A stretch of 64,000 nt of DNA from Corynebacterium atypicum. Its GTDB lineage: Bacteria > Actinomycetota > Actinomycetes > Mycobacteriales > Mycobacteriaceae. The stretch is taken from contig NZ_CP008944.1 in the NCBI RefSeq assembly GCF_000732945.1, positions 900,553 through 964,552 on the forward strand. The letters run 5' to 3'. Below are positions 20,680-29,562 of this stretch, piece after piece. Numbering within the stretch: position 1 is the stretch's first letter; every line of letters begins with the position of its first letter. Position numbers and translations under genes: made by a program. Under the pieces are notes generated by a model, which did no database searches, was not told where the DNA came from, and saw nothing but the letters and a program-made list of their open reading frames with translations.

Positions 20680-22101
20680 CTAGCGGTCCTCGGCCGCTTG
20701 GGCGGCCGTCTGCGCCCAGCTCGACCATTGGCTGGCCTGCGCCTCGAGCTCCACGGCCTTCTTCTCCTGGCCGTTCTCGCGGGCTTGCGCGGCCTGGCGC
20801 TCGAAGTCGGCGGCGCGTTGGCGGAACTGGTCGACGCGCGCGTGCACGCGCGGATCGGTGTGGCGCCACTGGGCGTTTTCCGCCTCCGAGACCCGCTTTT
20901 CAATCCCGGCGATCTGGGCCTCTAGCTCGTCCTTCTCGCCGCGCGGCACGAAGCCAATCTCGTCCCACTTCTCCTGCAGTTGAGCGAGGTGTGCGCAGGC
21001 CTGGCGGAGGTTCTTTTCGGGGGTAATCAGCGGCTGGTACTCGGCTATGAGCTGGCGTTTCGCTTCGGCGTTCGCCTCGAACTCGCGGTCCTTTTCGGCC
21101 TCGACGGCGCGCCGGGCGTCAAAGAAGTGATCCTGCGCGGCGCGGAAGCGGGCCCACAGTTTGTCGTCTACGTCGCGGGGAGCTCGCCCGGCGGCCTTCC
21201 ACTCTTGCATCAGCTCGCGGAAGTCGCGCGCCGTGTCCCGCCAGTTCGTGGAATCCTGGAGCGCCTCGGCGCGCTCGACCAGCTCCTCCTTGGTGCGCCG
21301 CTCGGCGGCGCGCTCCTTGTCCAGCTGCGCGAAGTGGGCCCCGCGGCGGCGGTGGAAGGCGTCGCGGGCGCGGGCGTAGCGCCGCCAGAGGGCGTCGTCG
21401 GTGGCTCGGTCGATGCCCCGGATCGTCCGCCACTCGTCGAGGATGCCCCGGATGCGGTCGCCTGCCGCTTTCCACTGCGTCGAGTTCGCGGCGATGTCCT
21501 CGGCCTCGGCGATGAGCTCTTCGCGCCGGGCTATGGCCGCCTCGCGGCGCCGCTGCTGCTCGGTGCGGGCCCGCTCGCCCGCGGCGTCGGCACTGTGGGA
21601 GATCTCGACCAGCTGGTGGTCGAGCGCGGCGATATCGCCAATCACTGCGGCGTCACCAAGCCCCTCGCGGATGGTCTGGGCCTGCTTTTTGATGCTCTTG
21701 GCGTCTTCGGGGTGGCTGTCCAACCGGGAGCCCAGAACAGCTACCTTGGTGGCAAGATCCTGGTATCGCAGGGCGAAGTGGGCGAGTCCGTCTGCGACGG
21801 TCCCGGCCTGCCACTGGCCCACCACGCGTTCTCCGTCCTGATCAAACCGGATCACGGTGCCGTCTTGGTCGATGCGCCCGAATTTCTCCGGAGGCTCGGG
21901 CTTGGTGGCCTTCGAGCTGGATATGTGTGGCTGCGAGGCCGCGGAGGGGGCGCTAGGCGCGGGCTTCGGTGTGTTAGCTGCCGGCTGGCTGTGATGTGTG
22001 CCGGGCCGCGGTATCCGGCCGGGCATCGCGCCGGGGCTGGGGCGACGCGGGGAGTGGGGGTCCGGCGAGGGGGTGGGACGGTTCGTCGAGTCGGTGCTCA
22101 T
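20680..22101 (-). CDS. DUF349 domain protein
   Basis: The 473-aa protein has a Pro/Ser-rich disordered N-terminus (about 1-70), a conserved segment FGRIDQDGTVIRFDQDGERVVGQW, and then several helical DUF349 repeats with the W-K-A-A-G/W-R-x-I pattern (WKAAGDRIRGILDEWRTI; RDFRELMQEWKAAG). The repeats are rich in Glu, Arg and Ala and probably form coiled coils. DUF349 proteins are of unknown role; no enzyme motif is visible. It converges on the Rv2732c-like gene with a 12-nt gap. Confidence 0.85.
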   Translation of the reverse strand: MSTDSTNRPTPSPDPHSPRRPSPGAMPGRIPRPGTHHSQPAANTPKPAPSAPSAASQPHISSSKATKPEPPEKFGRIDQDGTVIRFDQDGERVVGQWQAGTVADGLAHFALRYQDLATKVAVLGSRLDSHPEDAKSIKKQAQTIREGLGDAAVIGDIAALDHQLVEISHSADAAGERARTEQQRRREAAIARREELIAEAEDIAANSTQWKAAGDRIRGILDEWRTIRGIDRATDDALWRRYARARDAFHRRRGAHFAQLDKERAAERRTKEELVERAEALQDSTNWRDTARDFRELMQEWKAAGRAPRDVDDKLWARFRAAQDHFFDARRAVEAEKDREFEANAEAKRQLIAEYQPLITPEKNLRQACAHLAQLQEKWDEIGFVPRGEKDELEAQIAGIEKRVSEAENAQWRHTDPRVHARVDQFRQRAADFERQAAQARENGQEKKAVELEAQASQWSSWAQTAAQAAEDR

Positions 22102-22348
22102 AAGCGTGAGAAGGTCCTTCGTTACTACAAGTCAAGGATCGAGCCGCCAGCTGCCTGCGCGGTAGAAACCATTTACGGGCGAACTGCGACGGAGTCGACG
22201 GGCGGATACGGGCAAGTTTCTCCATGGCGGAGCAAAACAGGTGGTGCGCAACATCACCCTGGGTTTCAATCTAGCGCGTCGATCCCCGGCGGGTTCGCCA
22301 GCGTGGCCGTGCGGTTGCGCTCACGCGGGCCTCGCTAGGGTGGATAGC

Positions 22349-22993
22349 ATGCGCGCGCAGATGATCGTGATTCCCTCGAGCCCGGCCCTGGTGGCCGAGC
22401 TGGCTGTGCAGGATGATCCCTGCCGGCAGCTGGTCGCCCGCGCCCGCGAGCTTCTTGGAAGGCTCGATGGCCAGGCGCCCATCGACCTCGTCGGCTCCCG
22501 AGATCGGCGCTGGCGCACCGAGCACACCGGGTCCTTTGCGGCCTGGGGCGCCCCCCAGGTCCAAGTAGACGCCGGAAACTACCTAGCCGAGTTGGTGTGC
22601 CGTTATGTGCTAGGCCAGCACACCGAACGAATCCGCCGGGTCTCGAGCTGCCTGGACGCGGTGGACCCTGCGGCGTTGACCATCGTGAGCGTCGACGGGT
22701 CCGCCGGGCTGACCTCAAAGGCGCCGCTGTCGCTGATCCCCACGGCCGCGGACTCTCACCGGTGGTGCACCGACCTGTTGGCGGGGCGCGCCTGCCCGCC
22801 GCGCAGCGAGCGCTGGCTGCGCGACGCGGGGGTCGTGGAACCTCGGCTCTGGTGTGAGCTGCAGGGGCTAAAGCGCGTGCGCGGCGAGCTCATCGCCGCC
22901 GATACCTCTACCGGCGTAGGGCGCTACCTCGCCTTAATCGAGGTCGCCGTGGACGCGGCGCAGCCGGGGCATCCCGCAAAGCGAGGCGCATAG
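22349..22993 (+). CDS. Conserved protein, extradiol-dioxygenase subunit B-like, upstream of miaA
   Basis: The 214-aa protein starts with [15 protein letters not shown], a pattern like the N-terminus of LigB/MEMO-type class III dioxygenase-like proteins, although the catalytic His residues are not obvious here. The mycobacterial homologue in the same position (directly before miaA) is annotated with that fold. No activity should be assumed. ATG 22349 is chosen because TAGGGT (22336-22341) lies exactly 7 nt upstream; the earlier in-frame ATG 22241 lacks support. Its stop overlaps the miaA GTG by one base, indicating coupling. Confidence 0.7.
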   Translation: MRAQMIVIPSSPALVAELAVQDDPCRQLVARARELLGRLDGQAPIDLVGSRDRRWRTEHTGSFAAWGAPQVQVDAGNYLAELVCRYVLGQHTERIRRVSSCLDAVDPAALTIVSVDGSAGLTSKAPLSLIPTAADSHRWCTDLLAGRACPPRSERWLRDAGVVEPRLWCELQGLKRVRGELIAADTSTGVGRYLALIEVAVDAAQPGHPAKRGA

Positions 22994-23925
22994 TGCAAGA
23001 ACTTTCGAGACCGCGCCCGATAGCCGTGGTCGGGCCCACGGCCTCCGGCAAGTCGGAGCTCGGGCTTCAGTTAGCCGAGCGCCTCGGCGGAGAGATCGTC
23101 AACGTCGACTCGATGCAGCTCTACCGCGGGATGGACATCGGCACCGCGAAGCTGCCCGTCTTAGAACGCCGCGGAATCGTGCACCACCAGCTCGACAAGT
23201 TAGCGGTCACCGAGCCCGCCTCCGTTGCCACCTACCAGGCAGAAGCAGCCGCAGACGTCGAGGATATCCGGGCTCGGGGTCGGGTGCCCGTGCTCGTTGG
23301 CGGCTCCATGCTGTACTACCAGGCGCTGGTGGACAACTTCCGGTTCCCGCCCACCGACCCGGCAGTGCGAGCCCGCTTTCGCGGGCTCGTCGACGAGCTC
23401 GGTACCGAAGGCGCCCACTACGAGCTGGCCCGGCGCGACCCGGAAGCCGCCGGCGTCATCGAGGCCCACGACGCCCGCCGGATTGTGCGCGCCCTCGAGG
23501 TCATCGAGCTGACCGGCAAGCCGTTTGCGGCCAGCCAGCCGCCGCGCAATACCCCGCCGCGTTGGGGCACTCGCATCGTCGGGCTGGCCGCCGCACCGGA
23601 GTGGCTGGCAGATCGCATCGACGCGCGCACCCGGGGGATGTTCGCCGCCGGGCTCGAAGACGAGGTCGAGCGGCTTATCGGCCAAGGTTTAGTCCGTGAC
23701 TCCACCGCCGGCAGGGCCATCGGTTACGCTCAGGTGCTCGCCATGCGCGCCGGGGAAATCGACCGCGAGCAAGCGGTTGAGCAGACGATCTTTGGCACCC
23801 GCCGCTACGTGCGTCGGCAGCGCTCCTGGTTCAAGCGGGACGCCCGCATCGCCTGGATCGACGCCCAGCAGGCGAATGCGGCCCGTGCCCTCGACGCCCT
23901 TCGTGCGGCCTCCCGCAACCCGTAA
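22993..23925 (+). CDS. miaA: tRNA dimethylallyltransferase MiaA
   Basis: MiaA transfers a dimethylallyl group to A37 of tRNAs that read UNN codons; MiaB then modifies the product. The 310-aa protein has the P-loop GPTASGKS (14-21), [15 protein letters not shown], and [20 protein letters not shown] near the C-terminus. The GTG start overlaps the upstream stop (TAGTG) and has a GCGAGGCG ribosome site. dapF starts 1 nt after the miaA stop, so the three genes from 22349 look like one transcript. Confidence 0.94.
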   Translation: MQELSRPRPIAVVGPTASGKSELGLQLAERLGGEIVNVDSMQLYRGMDIGTAKLPVLERRGIVHHQLDKLAVTEPASVATYQAEAAADVEDIRARGRVPVLVGGSMLYYQALVDNFRFPPTDPAVRARFRGLVDELGTEGAHYELARRDPEAAGVIEAHDARRIVRALEVIELTGKPFAASQPPRNTPPRWGTRIVGLAAAPEWLADRIDARTRGMFAAGLEDEVERLIGQGLVRDSTAGRAIGYAQVLAMRAGEIDREQAVEQTIFGTRRYVRRQRSWFKRDARIAWIDAQQANAARALDALRAASRNP

Positions 23926-23926
23926 A

Positions 23927-24793
23927 ATGACGCGTGTGAATACGCGCGCGACATTGACCAAAGGCCACGGCACCGAAAACGATTTCCTCATCCTCGCCGA
24001 TCCCGGCGCTACCCGCCCGGTCAGCCCGGACGAGGTGCGCAGGTGGTGTGACCGCCGTGCCGGCTTTGGCGCTGACGGCCTCCTGCGCGTCGTACGTACT
24101 GACGCCCTGGTGGCCGCAGGGGAAATCGACGCCATCCCCGACGGGGCCGAGGCAGGCGACTGGTTCATGGACTACCGCAACGCAGACGGTTCGCTCGCCG
24201 AGATGTGCGGCAACGGGGTTCGCGTCTTTGCCCACTGGCTGCAGGCGCAAAAGCTTGTCGACTCGGCGCGATTCTGCGTAGCTACCCGGGCCGGCGGGCG
24301 CCAAGTCACGATACTCGAGTGCGATGAGCGTTTCGCCACGGTGCGCGTCGAGATGGGCGCGGCGGAGATCCTCGGCCGGGCGCAGGCGGACGTCGGCAAC
24401 CGCACCCTCGACGGCCTCAAGGTGGACGTGGGCAACCCGCACTTGGCGGTGGTCCTTCAGTCCGCTCGGCCGGAGGACATCGCGGCGTTTCCGCTGACCA
24501 GCCCAAAGGTCAGCGCGAGCGACTTCCCGCAGGGGGTCAACCTCGAAGTGCTCACCCCGCTGCGCGAGGGGGAGGTCAGCATGCGGGTTTTCGAGCGTGG
24601 AGTAGGAGAGACCCGCTCGTGCGGCACGGGCACGGTGGCCGCCGCGCTAGCAGCCCTGACCGCCGCCCATGCGCGCACGGGCGAGGTCAGCGTCCACGTA
24701 CCCGGGGGAACGGTGACTGTCGACGTCCAGGACCACGGCGCCGCGCTTACCGGCCCCTCGGAGCTCGTCGGGACTATTGACGCCTGGATTTAA
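23927..24793 (+). CDS. dapF: Diaminopimelate epimerase DapF
   Basis: DapF converts LL- to meso-diaminopimelate for lysine and peptidoglycan. The 288-aa product has the N-terminal motif KGHGTENDF (12-20) and the two catalytic cysteines in AEMCGNG (Cys94) and RSCGTG (Cys232). ATG 23927 is 1 nt after miaA; GTG 23936 is a possible shorter start. With dapB and dapA at the left end, this window holds three steps of the same pathway in two loci. The 3' end overlaps the opposite-strand gene by 20 nt. Confidence 0.94.
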   Translation: MTRVNTRATLTKGHGTENDFLILADPGATRPVSPDEVRRWCDRRAGFGADGLLRVVRTDALVAAGEIDAIPDGAEAGDWFMDYRNADGSLAEMCGNGVRVFAHWLQAQKLVDSARFCVATRAGGRQVTILECDERFATVRVEMGAAEILGRAQADVGNRTLDGLKVDVGNPHLAVVLQSARPEDIAAFPLTSPKVSASDFPQGVNLEVLTPLREGEVSMRVFERGVGETRSCGTGTVAAALAALTAAHARTGEVSVHVPGGTVTVDVQDHGAALTGPSELVGTIDAWI

Positions 24794-25283
24794 TCCTCGC
24801 CGCTGTCATGCCGCCGCCCCCCCGGCGGAGCGCGGCGCGCCGCGCCATGAGCCAGGACTCCTCCAGGCTGGTGGCGCGCTCATCAGTCACCCTGAGTAAT
24901 CGCTCCAGGTCGTGGGTGCTGGTGCGCGGGCTTGCCAGGCGCGCGTCGATCCGCTGCAGAAAGCGGCGGGCAGCCCGGCAGTCGTAGTAAAATCTCTCAA
25001 TTGCCGGATCCACGGAATCCGGATCCGCAAGCGCTGGGCGCTGCAGCGTACGATCCGCGATGGCGTCGGCTGAATTCGAGTAGCGGAAGTCATCGAAGGC
25101 ATTGAGCACGGCCTCGATGTCCCCGGCGGACAGCCGCACGGAGTTGGCCAGCGCGCGGTACTCGGTGCTGATCTCCTCGTTGGACCGATTGGCCGTGATG
25201 AGCGCAATGGTCACCAGCACCCCGGCGCCGGCAAGCCCGGCTGCAAGCCACCACCGGCGCGCCACGGAATCGCCACTGGGCAT
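24774..25283 (-). CDS. Hypothetical membrane-anchored protein
   Basis: A 169-aa protein with one N-terminal membrane segment (about residues 10-30, WWLAAGLAGAGVLVTIALIT) and a helical, charged outer or cytoplasmic domain rich in Arg, Asp and Glu, ending in a basic tail. I recognise no family. The start is ATG 25283 (a TTG precedes it in frame). It overlaps the dapF 3' end by 20 nt in convergent orientation, which is unusual but possible. The next upstream gene on the same strand begins at 26055. Confidence 0.6.
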   Translation of the reverse strand: MPSGDSVARRWWLAAGLAGAGVLVTIALITANRSNEEISTEYRALANSVRLSAGDIEAVLNAFDDFRYSNSADAIADRTLQRPALADPDSVDPAIERFYYDCRAARRFLQRIDARLASPRTSTHDLERLLRVTDERATSLEESWLMARRAALRRGGGGMTAARIKSRRQ

Positions 25284-25311
25284 CAACGTTTTTAAAACTT
25301 CGTTCGGGCGG

Positions 25312-26055
25312 CTAGTGGCCGCCGCAGCCCCCGCAGCCGCAGCCGCCGGAGGAACCGCACCCGCCCTGCGCGAGTACCGAGGCGGTCATCAGCGCGGTTC
25401 CGGCCACGACCTGCCCAGCGGCGGGCACGGGCGAGCCAGCGGGCAGGCAGAGGTCGAAGGGAAGCGGGCCGTCCACCGTGGCGTGGACGAAGTGCTGGCC
25501 GGTCAGCTCGCTCGTGGCGTGCTCGGCCGTGAGCACGCGCGCCGAGAACTGCGCGGCCGCGTCCGGGGCGGCGGCCCCGGAGCCGGACGATACGAGCGCG
25601 GCGCCCTCGGACAGCAGGACCCCAAAGACTTCGCCGGTGGCGGCCTCGTAGGCCTCCGGGGAATCGTAGACCGCAATGTCAAGGCCCAACGCGGTGATGG
25701 ATAGCGGCTGGACGGGCTGGGGCCCGACCTCGGCGAACAGCGGGCCCTGGGCAAGATTCGCGGTCAGTGTGCAGGTGGATTCTCCGGTCAGATCGCTGAC
25801 CTCGATCAGCGCGAGGACATCAGAAACCATATCCACGCTGCCCTGGGTCTGCGTAAGCCCATTAAAGCCCGCCCAGGTGGCGTACGGCTCGACGGCCAGG
25901 ATGTTGATCGTGGCCCCGGAAGGATCGGCGTATTGGATGAGCTGTCCGCCGCGGACAGCCCCGGTCACGGCGAGTCGGTCGGTGCCGATGGCGGCTTCGA
26001 CGGCGTCCTGCCATCGCGGGAAGGCAAGGCCGATGCTTGCGAGATCGTCACTCAT
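25312..26055 (-). CDS. Hypothetical protein with Cys/Gly-rich C-terminal tail
   Basis: The 247-aa protein has no signal peptide or membrane helix. Most of it alternates short hydrophobic and Gly/Ala/Thr stretches like a mixed alpha/beta domain. It ends in a striking tail, GGCGSSGGCGCGGCGGH, with four Cys and a terminal His within 17 residues, which looks like a metal-binding tag. I recognise no family. TAGAAT (minus strand, 26063-26068) lies 7 nt before the ATG, so it is probably leaderless and diverges from hflX. Confidence 0.72.
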   Translation of the reverse strand: MSDDLASIGLAFPRWQDAVEAAIGTDRLAVTGAVRGGQLIQYADPSGATINILAVEPYATWAGFNGLTQTQGSVDMVSDVLALIEVSDLTGESTCTLTANLAQGPLFAEVGPQPVQPLSITALGLDIAVYDSPEAYEAATGEVFGVLLSEGAALVSSGSGAAAPDAAAQFSARVLTAEHATSELTGQHFVHATVDGPLPFDLCLPAGSPVPAAGQVVAGTALMTASVLAQGGCGSSGGCGCGGCGGH

Positions 26056-26100
26056 GCGGCTAATTCTACGTCGCCCAAAAGACGTGAGATACTAAGGGCA

Positions 26101-27573
26101 ATGCAACGATTTGACTTGGATCAAAGCCCCTACGGCAGCTCTGGCAGCAACGGCAGCGCTGGTACCGGCGAGGGGATCAGCGTCGGTGAGATGGACCTGG
26201 CTGAGCGCAACGCGTTCCGCCGCGTCGGCCGCGAGGAATCCGCCCGGCACCAGGAGCAAGCAGACGGCTACGACGTCGAGTACCGCAAGCTGCGCCTCGA
26301 GCAGGTCATCCTCGTCGGGGTGTGGACGGCGGGCACGATCGCCGAGGTAGAAGCCGCCCTCGGCGAGCTCGCCGCGCTGGCCGAGACCGCCGGCGCCGAA
26401 GTCGTCGACATGATTTACCAGCGCCGCGACACCCCGGACCCGGGCACCTACATCGGCTCGGGAAAGGTCGCCGAGCTACGCGAGCTCGTCGCCGCCACCG
26501 GCGCGGACACCGTCGTCTGCGACGGCGAGCTTTCCCCGGGGCAGCTCGTGGCCCTGGAAAAGGAACTCGACTGCAAGGTCATCGACCGCACGATGCTCAT
26601 CCTGGACATCTTCGCCCAGCACGCCAAATCCAAAGAAGGCAAGGCGCAGGTGGCGCTCGCGCAAATGGAATACCTCATCACGCGCGTGCGCGGCTGGGGC
26701 CAGGCGCTCTCGCGGCAGGCGGGCGGGCGCGCCGGGTCGAACGGCGGCGTCGGGCTGCGCGGGCCCGGCGAAACGAAGATCGAGGCCGATCGCCGGCGCC
26801 TGCGCGCGGACATGGCCCGGCTGCGCAAGGAGCTCCAGGCCATGACCACCTCGCGCGCGGTCAAGCGCTCCCGCCGCGAGCATTCGCTGGTGCCCTCGGT
26901 GGCGATTGCCGGGTATACCAACGCGGGCAAGTCCTCCCTGATTAACGCGCTGACCGGAGCAGGAGTGTTGGTCGAGGACGCCCTGTTTGCCACCCTCGAC
27001 CCCACCACCCGGCGCGCAGAGCTCGCCGACGGACGCGCGCTTATCTTCACCGACACGGTGGGCTTTGTTCGCCATCTGCCTACCCAGCTTGTCGAGGCCT
27101 TCAAGTCGACGCTAGAAGAGGTCCTGGGCGCAGACCTCATCTTGCACGTTGTCGACGGCTCGGACCCGTTCCCGCTCGGCCAGATCGAGGCGGTCAACAC
27201 CGTGCTTGCAGACGTCGCAGAGGAGTTTGGCGCGTCCATGCCGCCGGAGATACTCGTGGTCAATAAGGTCGACGCCGCGGACCCCTTGGTGCTAGCCCAG
27301 CTGCGTCACGCCCTCGATGACGCGGTGTTCGTCTCCGCACGTACCGGGGAGGGCATCGCAGAGCTCGAGGGCCGCATCGAGATGTTCCTCAACACCCTCG
27401 ACGTGCGCGTGACGCTCGTCGTGCCGTTCACCCGGGGCGACGTGGTCAGCAGGATCCATGAAAATGGCACGGTGCTAGCCGAGACGTACGAGGCGGCGGG
27501 CACCCGCATCGAGGCCCGGCTGCCCAGGCAGCTCGCCGACCTGCTGCACGAATTCACGGTGCAGCCCGACTAG
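26101..27573 (+). CDS. hflX: GTPase HflX
   Basis: HflX is a ribosome-associated GTPase that splits stalled or heat-damaged ribosomes. The 490-aa protein has the HflX N-terminal domain (YQRRDTPDPGTYIGSGK), the glycine-rich GRAGSNGGVGLRGPGETKIE segment that precedes the GTPase, G1 GYTNAGKSS (from 271), G3 DTVGF and G4 NKVD. ATG 26101 is supported by a GATACT box ending 7 nt upstream (26088-26093). Its place next to miaA/dapF is conserved in actinobacteria. Confidence 0.94.
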   Translation: MQRFDLDQSPYGSSGSNGSAGTGEGISVGEMDLAERNAFRRVGREESARHQEQADGYDVEYRKLRLEQVILVGVWTAGTIAEVEAALGELAALAETAGAEVVDMIYQRRDTPDPGTYIGSGKVAELRELVAATGADTVVCDGELSPGQLVALEKELDCKVIDRTMLILDIFAQHAKSKEGKAQVALAQMEYLITRVRGWGQALSRQAGGRAGSNGGVGLRGPGETKIEADRRRLRADMARLRKELQAMTTSRAVKRSRREHSLVPSVAIAGYTNAGKSSLINALTGAGVLVEDALFATLDPTTRRAELADGRALIFTDTVGFVRHLPTQLVEAFKSTLEEVLGADLILHVVDGSDPFPLGQIEAVNTVLADVAEEFGASMPPEILVVNKVDAADPLVLAQLRHALDDAVFVSARTGEGIAELEGRIEMFLNTLDVRVTLVVPFTRGDVVSRIHENGTVLAETYEAAGTRIEARLPRQLADLLHEFTVQPD

Positions 27574-27698
27574 CGCGGCGGCACTTCGGGCACGAGCTCA
27601 GAGAGCGGAGCTCCGATTAGCCCGTGGTGCCCGCCTACGCACGTGTTGCCCGGGGGCGATGCCTGCAGGCGCATGTTGAGGCACCATAATGAAGGTCT

Positions 27699-29021
27699 GT
27701 GACTGAGCGAACTTCTAGAACGTCCACCCCCGGCTTCGGCTGGACCCTTCACGGCGACGGCCGGCACATCCTTCCCGGCGCGGTGGTGGCCCCGGAGGAG
27801 CGGCTGAGCTGGCCACGCACCATCGGCATCGGCATGCAGCACGTGATCGCCATGTTTGGGGCGACCTTGCTGGTGCCCACAATCACAGGCTTCCCGGTGA
27901 ACACAACGCTGTTGTTCTCCGGGTTGGGAACGATCCTCTTTTTGCTGCTGACGCGCAACCGGCTGCCCAGCTATCTGGGCAGCTCTTTTGCGTTCATCGC
28001 CCCGTTGACGGCCACCCAGGGCGAAGGCATCGGGGTGCAGCTCGGCGGGGTGCTCGTGGCCGGCATTGCGCTGGCGCTCGTCGGCTTCGTGGTGCAGGCC
28101 GCGGGCAAGCGGGTTATTGACGCCGTGATGCCTGCCCCGGTGACGGGCGCGATCGTCGCGCTAATTGGGTTGAATTTGGCGCCTACCGCGGCGGAGAATT
28201 TCCAGAGCCAGCCGCTGGTGGCGGCGGTTACGCTGGGCACGATCCTGGTGGCCACCGTGGCTGGCAGGGGAATGGTGGCCCGGCTGGGGATCCTCATCGG
28301 GGTGATCGTCGGCTGGGCGTTCGCTGCTGTGTCCGGCGGGCTAGGCGAGGACGCCGCGGCCACCATCGCGCAGGCTGACTGGCTGGGGGTGCCGCAGCTG
28401 CACAGCCCCGAGTTCAAGGCCTCGGCGATCCTGGTGACGCTGCCGGTGATCATCGTGCTGATCGCGGAGAACGTCGGCCACGTGAAGGCCGTCTCCGAGA
28501 TGACTGGACGCAACCTGGACGGGCTCGCGGGCCGGGCACTCATCGCGGACGGCCTGGCCACCACCATCGCGGGCGCCTCGGGCGGGTCGGGCACGACGAC
28601 GTACGCGGAAAACGTGGGAGTGATGGCCGCCACCAAGGTCTATTCGACGGCCGCGTATTGGGTGGCGGCCTGCACCGCGATCGCGCTGGCCTTTGTACCC
28701 AAGTTTGGTGCGCTGATCTTCACTATCCCGGCGGGCGTGCTCGGCGGGGCGACCTTGGTGCTCTATGGGCTGATCGGGATGCTCGGGATCCGCATCTGGC
28801 AGGACAACCGGGTGGACTTTAACAACCCGGTCAACCTCACCGCGGCTGCCACGGCCCTGATCGCGGGTATCGGCAACCTCACCTTGTCGGTGGGGCCGGT
28901 GGAGCTGGAAGGAATCGCGTGGGGGTCCATCGGGATCATCGTCGGGTACCCGATCTTGAAGTGGCTGTACGTGCACCTGGGGGAGGGCCAGCACGCCCGG
29001 TTTGACCGCGCCAAGAAGTAG
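27699..29021 (+). CDS. uraA: Uracil/xanthine permease family transporter (NCS2)
   Basis: A 440-aa membrane protein with about 14 hydrophobic segments and NCS2 features: IGMQHVIAMFGATLLVPTITG near the N-terminus, LGSSFAFIAPL, and ASGGSGTTTYAENVGVMAATKV in the transport core. These fit the uracil:proton symporter UraA/RutG branch rather than xanthine permeases, but the substrate is not proven. The GTG at 27699 lies 8 nt after CATAAT (27685-27690). A strong terminator follows at 29111-29146. It is a single-gene unit. Confidence 0.88.
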   Translation: MTERTSRTSTPGFGWTLHGDGRHILPGAVVAPEERLSWPRTIGIGMQHVIAMFGATLLVPTITGFPVNTTLLFSGLGTILFLLLTRNRLPSYLGSSFAFIAPLTATQGEGIGVQLGGVLVAGIALALVGFVVQAAGKRVIDAVMPAPVTGAIVALIGLNLAPTAAENFQSQPLVAAVTLGTILVATVAGRGMVARLGILIGVIVGWAFAAVSGGLGEDAAATIAQADWLGVPQLHSPEFKASAILVTLPVIIVLIAENVGHVKAVSEMTGRNLDGLAGRALIADGLATTIAGASGGSGTTTYAENVGVMAATKVYSTAAYWVAACTAIALAFVPKFGALIFTIPAGVLGGATLVLYGLIGMLGIRIWQDNRVDFNNPVNLTAAATALIAGIGNLTLSVGPVELEGIAWGSIGIIVGYPILKWLYVHLGEGQHARFDRAKK

Positions 29022-29110
29022 CAAGCTGCCTCGGGCCGCGGCGCTGAGGAGGCTGAGCGGCTTCGGCCGTTGGGCGGCGTCAGCGAGCTAAGACAGTGCG
29101 ATGACGAAGA

Positions 29111-29146
29111 CCCCCGCCCGGGCCAACCGGACGGGGGATATTTTTT
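29111..29146 (+). terminator. Terminator after the uracil permease gene
   Basis: CCCCCG-C-CCGG pairs with CCGG-A-CGGGGG around a CCAA loop, followed by ATATTTTTT on the + strand: a classic Rho-independent terminator. Confidence 0.9.
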
Positions 29147-29174
29147 GTGGCGGAGCCGCGCTGTGTAAGCGCGC

Positions 29175-29447
29175 CTACTCGGCGTCGAGATCGCGCTCGA
29201 TCAGCGCTGCGATCGCCTCGACGGCCTCGGCGTTCTCCGAGGTCACCGTTACCTGGTCGCCCTTCTCGGCGCCCAACGCCATGATCATCAGGGAGGAAGC
29301 AGCATCGGTTTCTTCCTCGTCGTCTTCCGCGCCGACCAACGTCAAGAAGATGTCTTCGTCGTATTCGCCGGCGGCATCGGCGACGATAGAGGCGGGGCGG
29401 GCGTGCAGCCCGACGGCAGAGCCTACGGTCACGGTCTTGGAAGCCAT
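29175..29447 (-). CDS. ptsH: PTS phosphocarrier protein HPr
   Basis: HPr carries phosphate from enzyme I (encoded at 32926) to the sugar-specific EIIA domains. The 90-aa protein has the phosphorylated His15 in GLHARPAS and the Ser51/Ser52 region SSLMIMALG. It is unusually acidic around residues 41-48 (EDDEEETD). The ribosome site AGAAAGGG precedes ATG 29447. A TAAAAT -10-like box about 75 nt upstream and a hairpin in the leader (29478-29507) suggest that ptsH has its own promoter besides read-through from ptsF. Confidence 0.95.
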   Translation of the reverse strand: MASKTVTVGSAVGLHARPASIVADAAGEYDEDIFLTLVGAEDDEEETDAASSLMIMALGAEKGDQVTVTSENAEAVEAIAALIERDLDAE

Positions 29448-29477
29448 GGGGTCCCTTTCTAGCTGTGGTTAGCCAAC

Positions 29478-29507
29478 CGCCCGGCCGGCAACGGACCTGG
29501 CCGGGCG
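29478..29507 (-). promoter_or_regulatory. Hairpin in the ptsF-ptsH spacer
   Basis: CGCCCGGCC (29478-29486) and GGCCGGGCG (29499-29507) form a perfect 9-bp stem. It lacks a T tract on the minus strand, so it may be an mRNA-stability or attenuation element in the ptsH leader rather than a full terminator. Confidence 0.55.
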
Positions 29508-29562
29508 TTAGTTCTGCTTTAAGATTTTACCTTTTTAGGCTCGACTCTGCTGCATCCCGGTC

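Noticed and set aside
20980..22338. 452-codon plus-strand frame opposite the DUF349 gene
   Set aside because: Shadow of the repeats in the DUF349 protein; Gly/Leu/Val-rich without domain structure.
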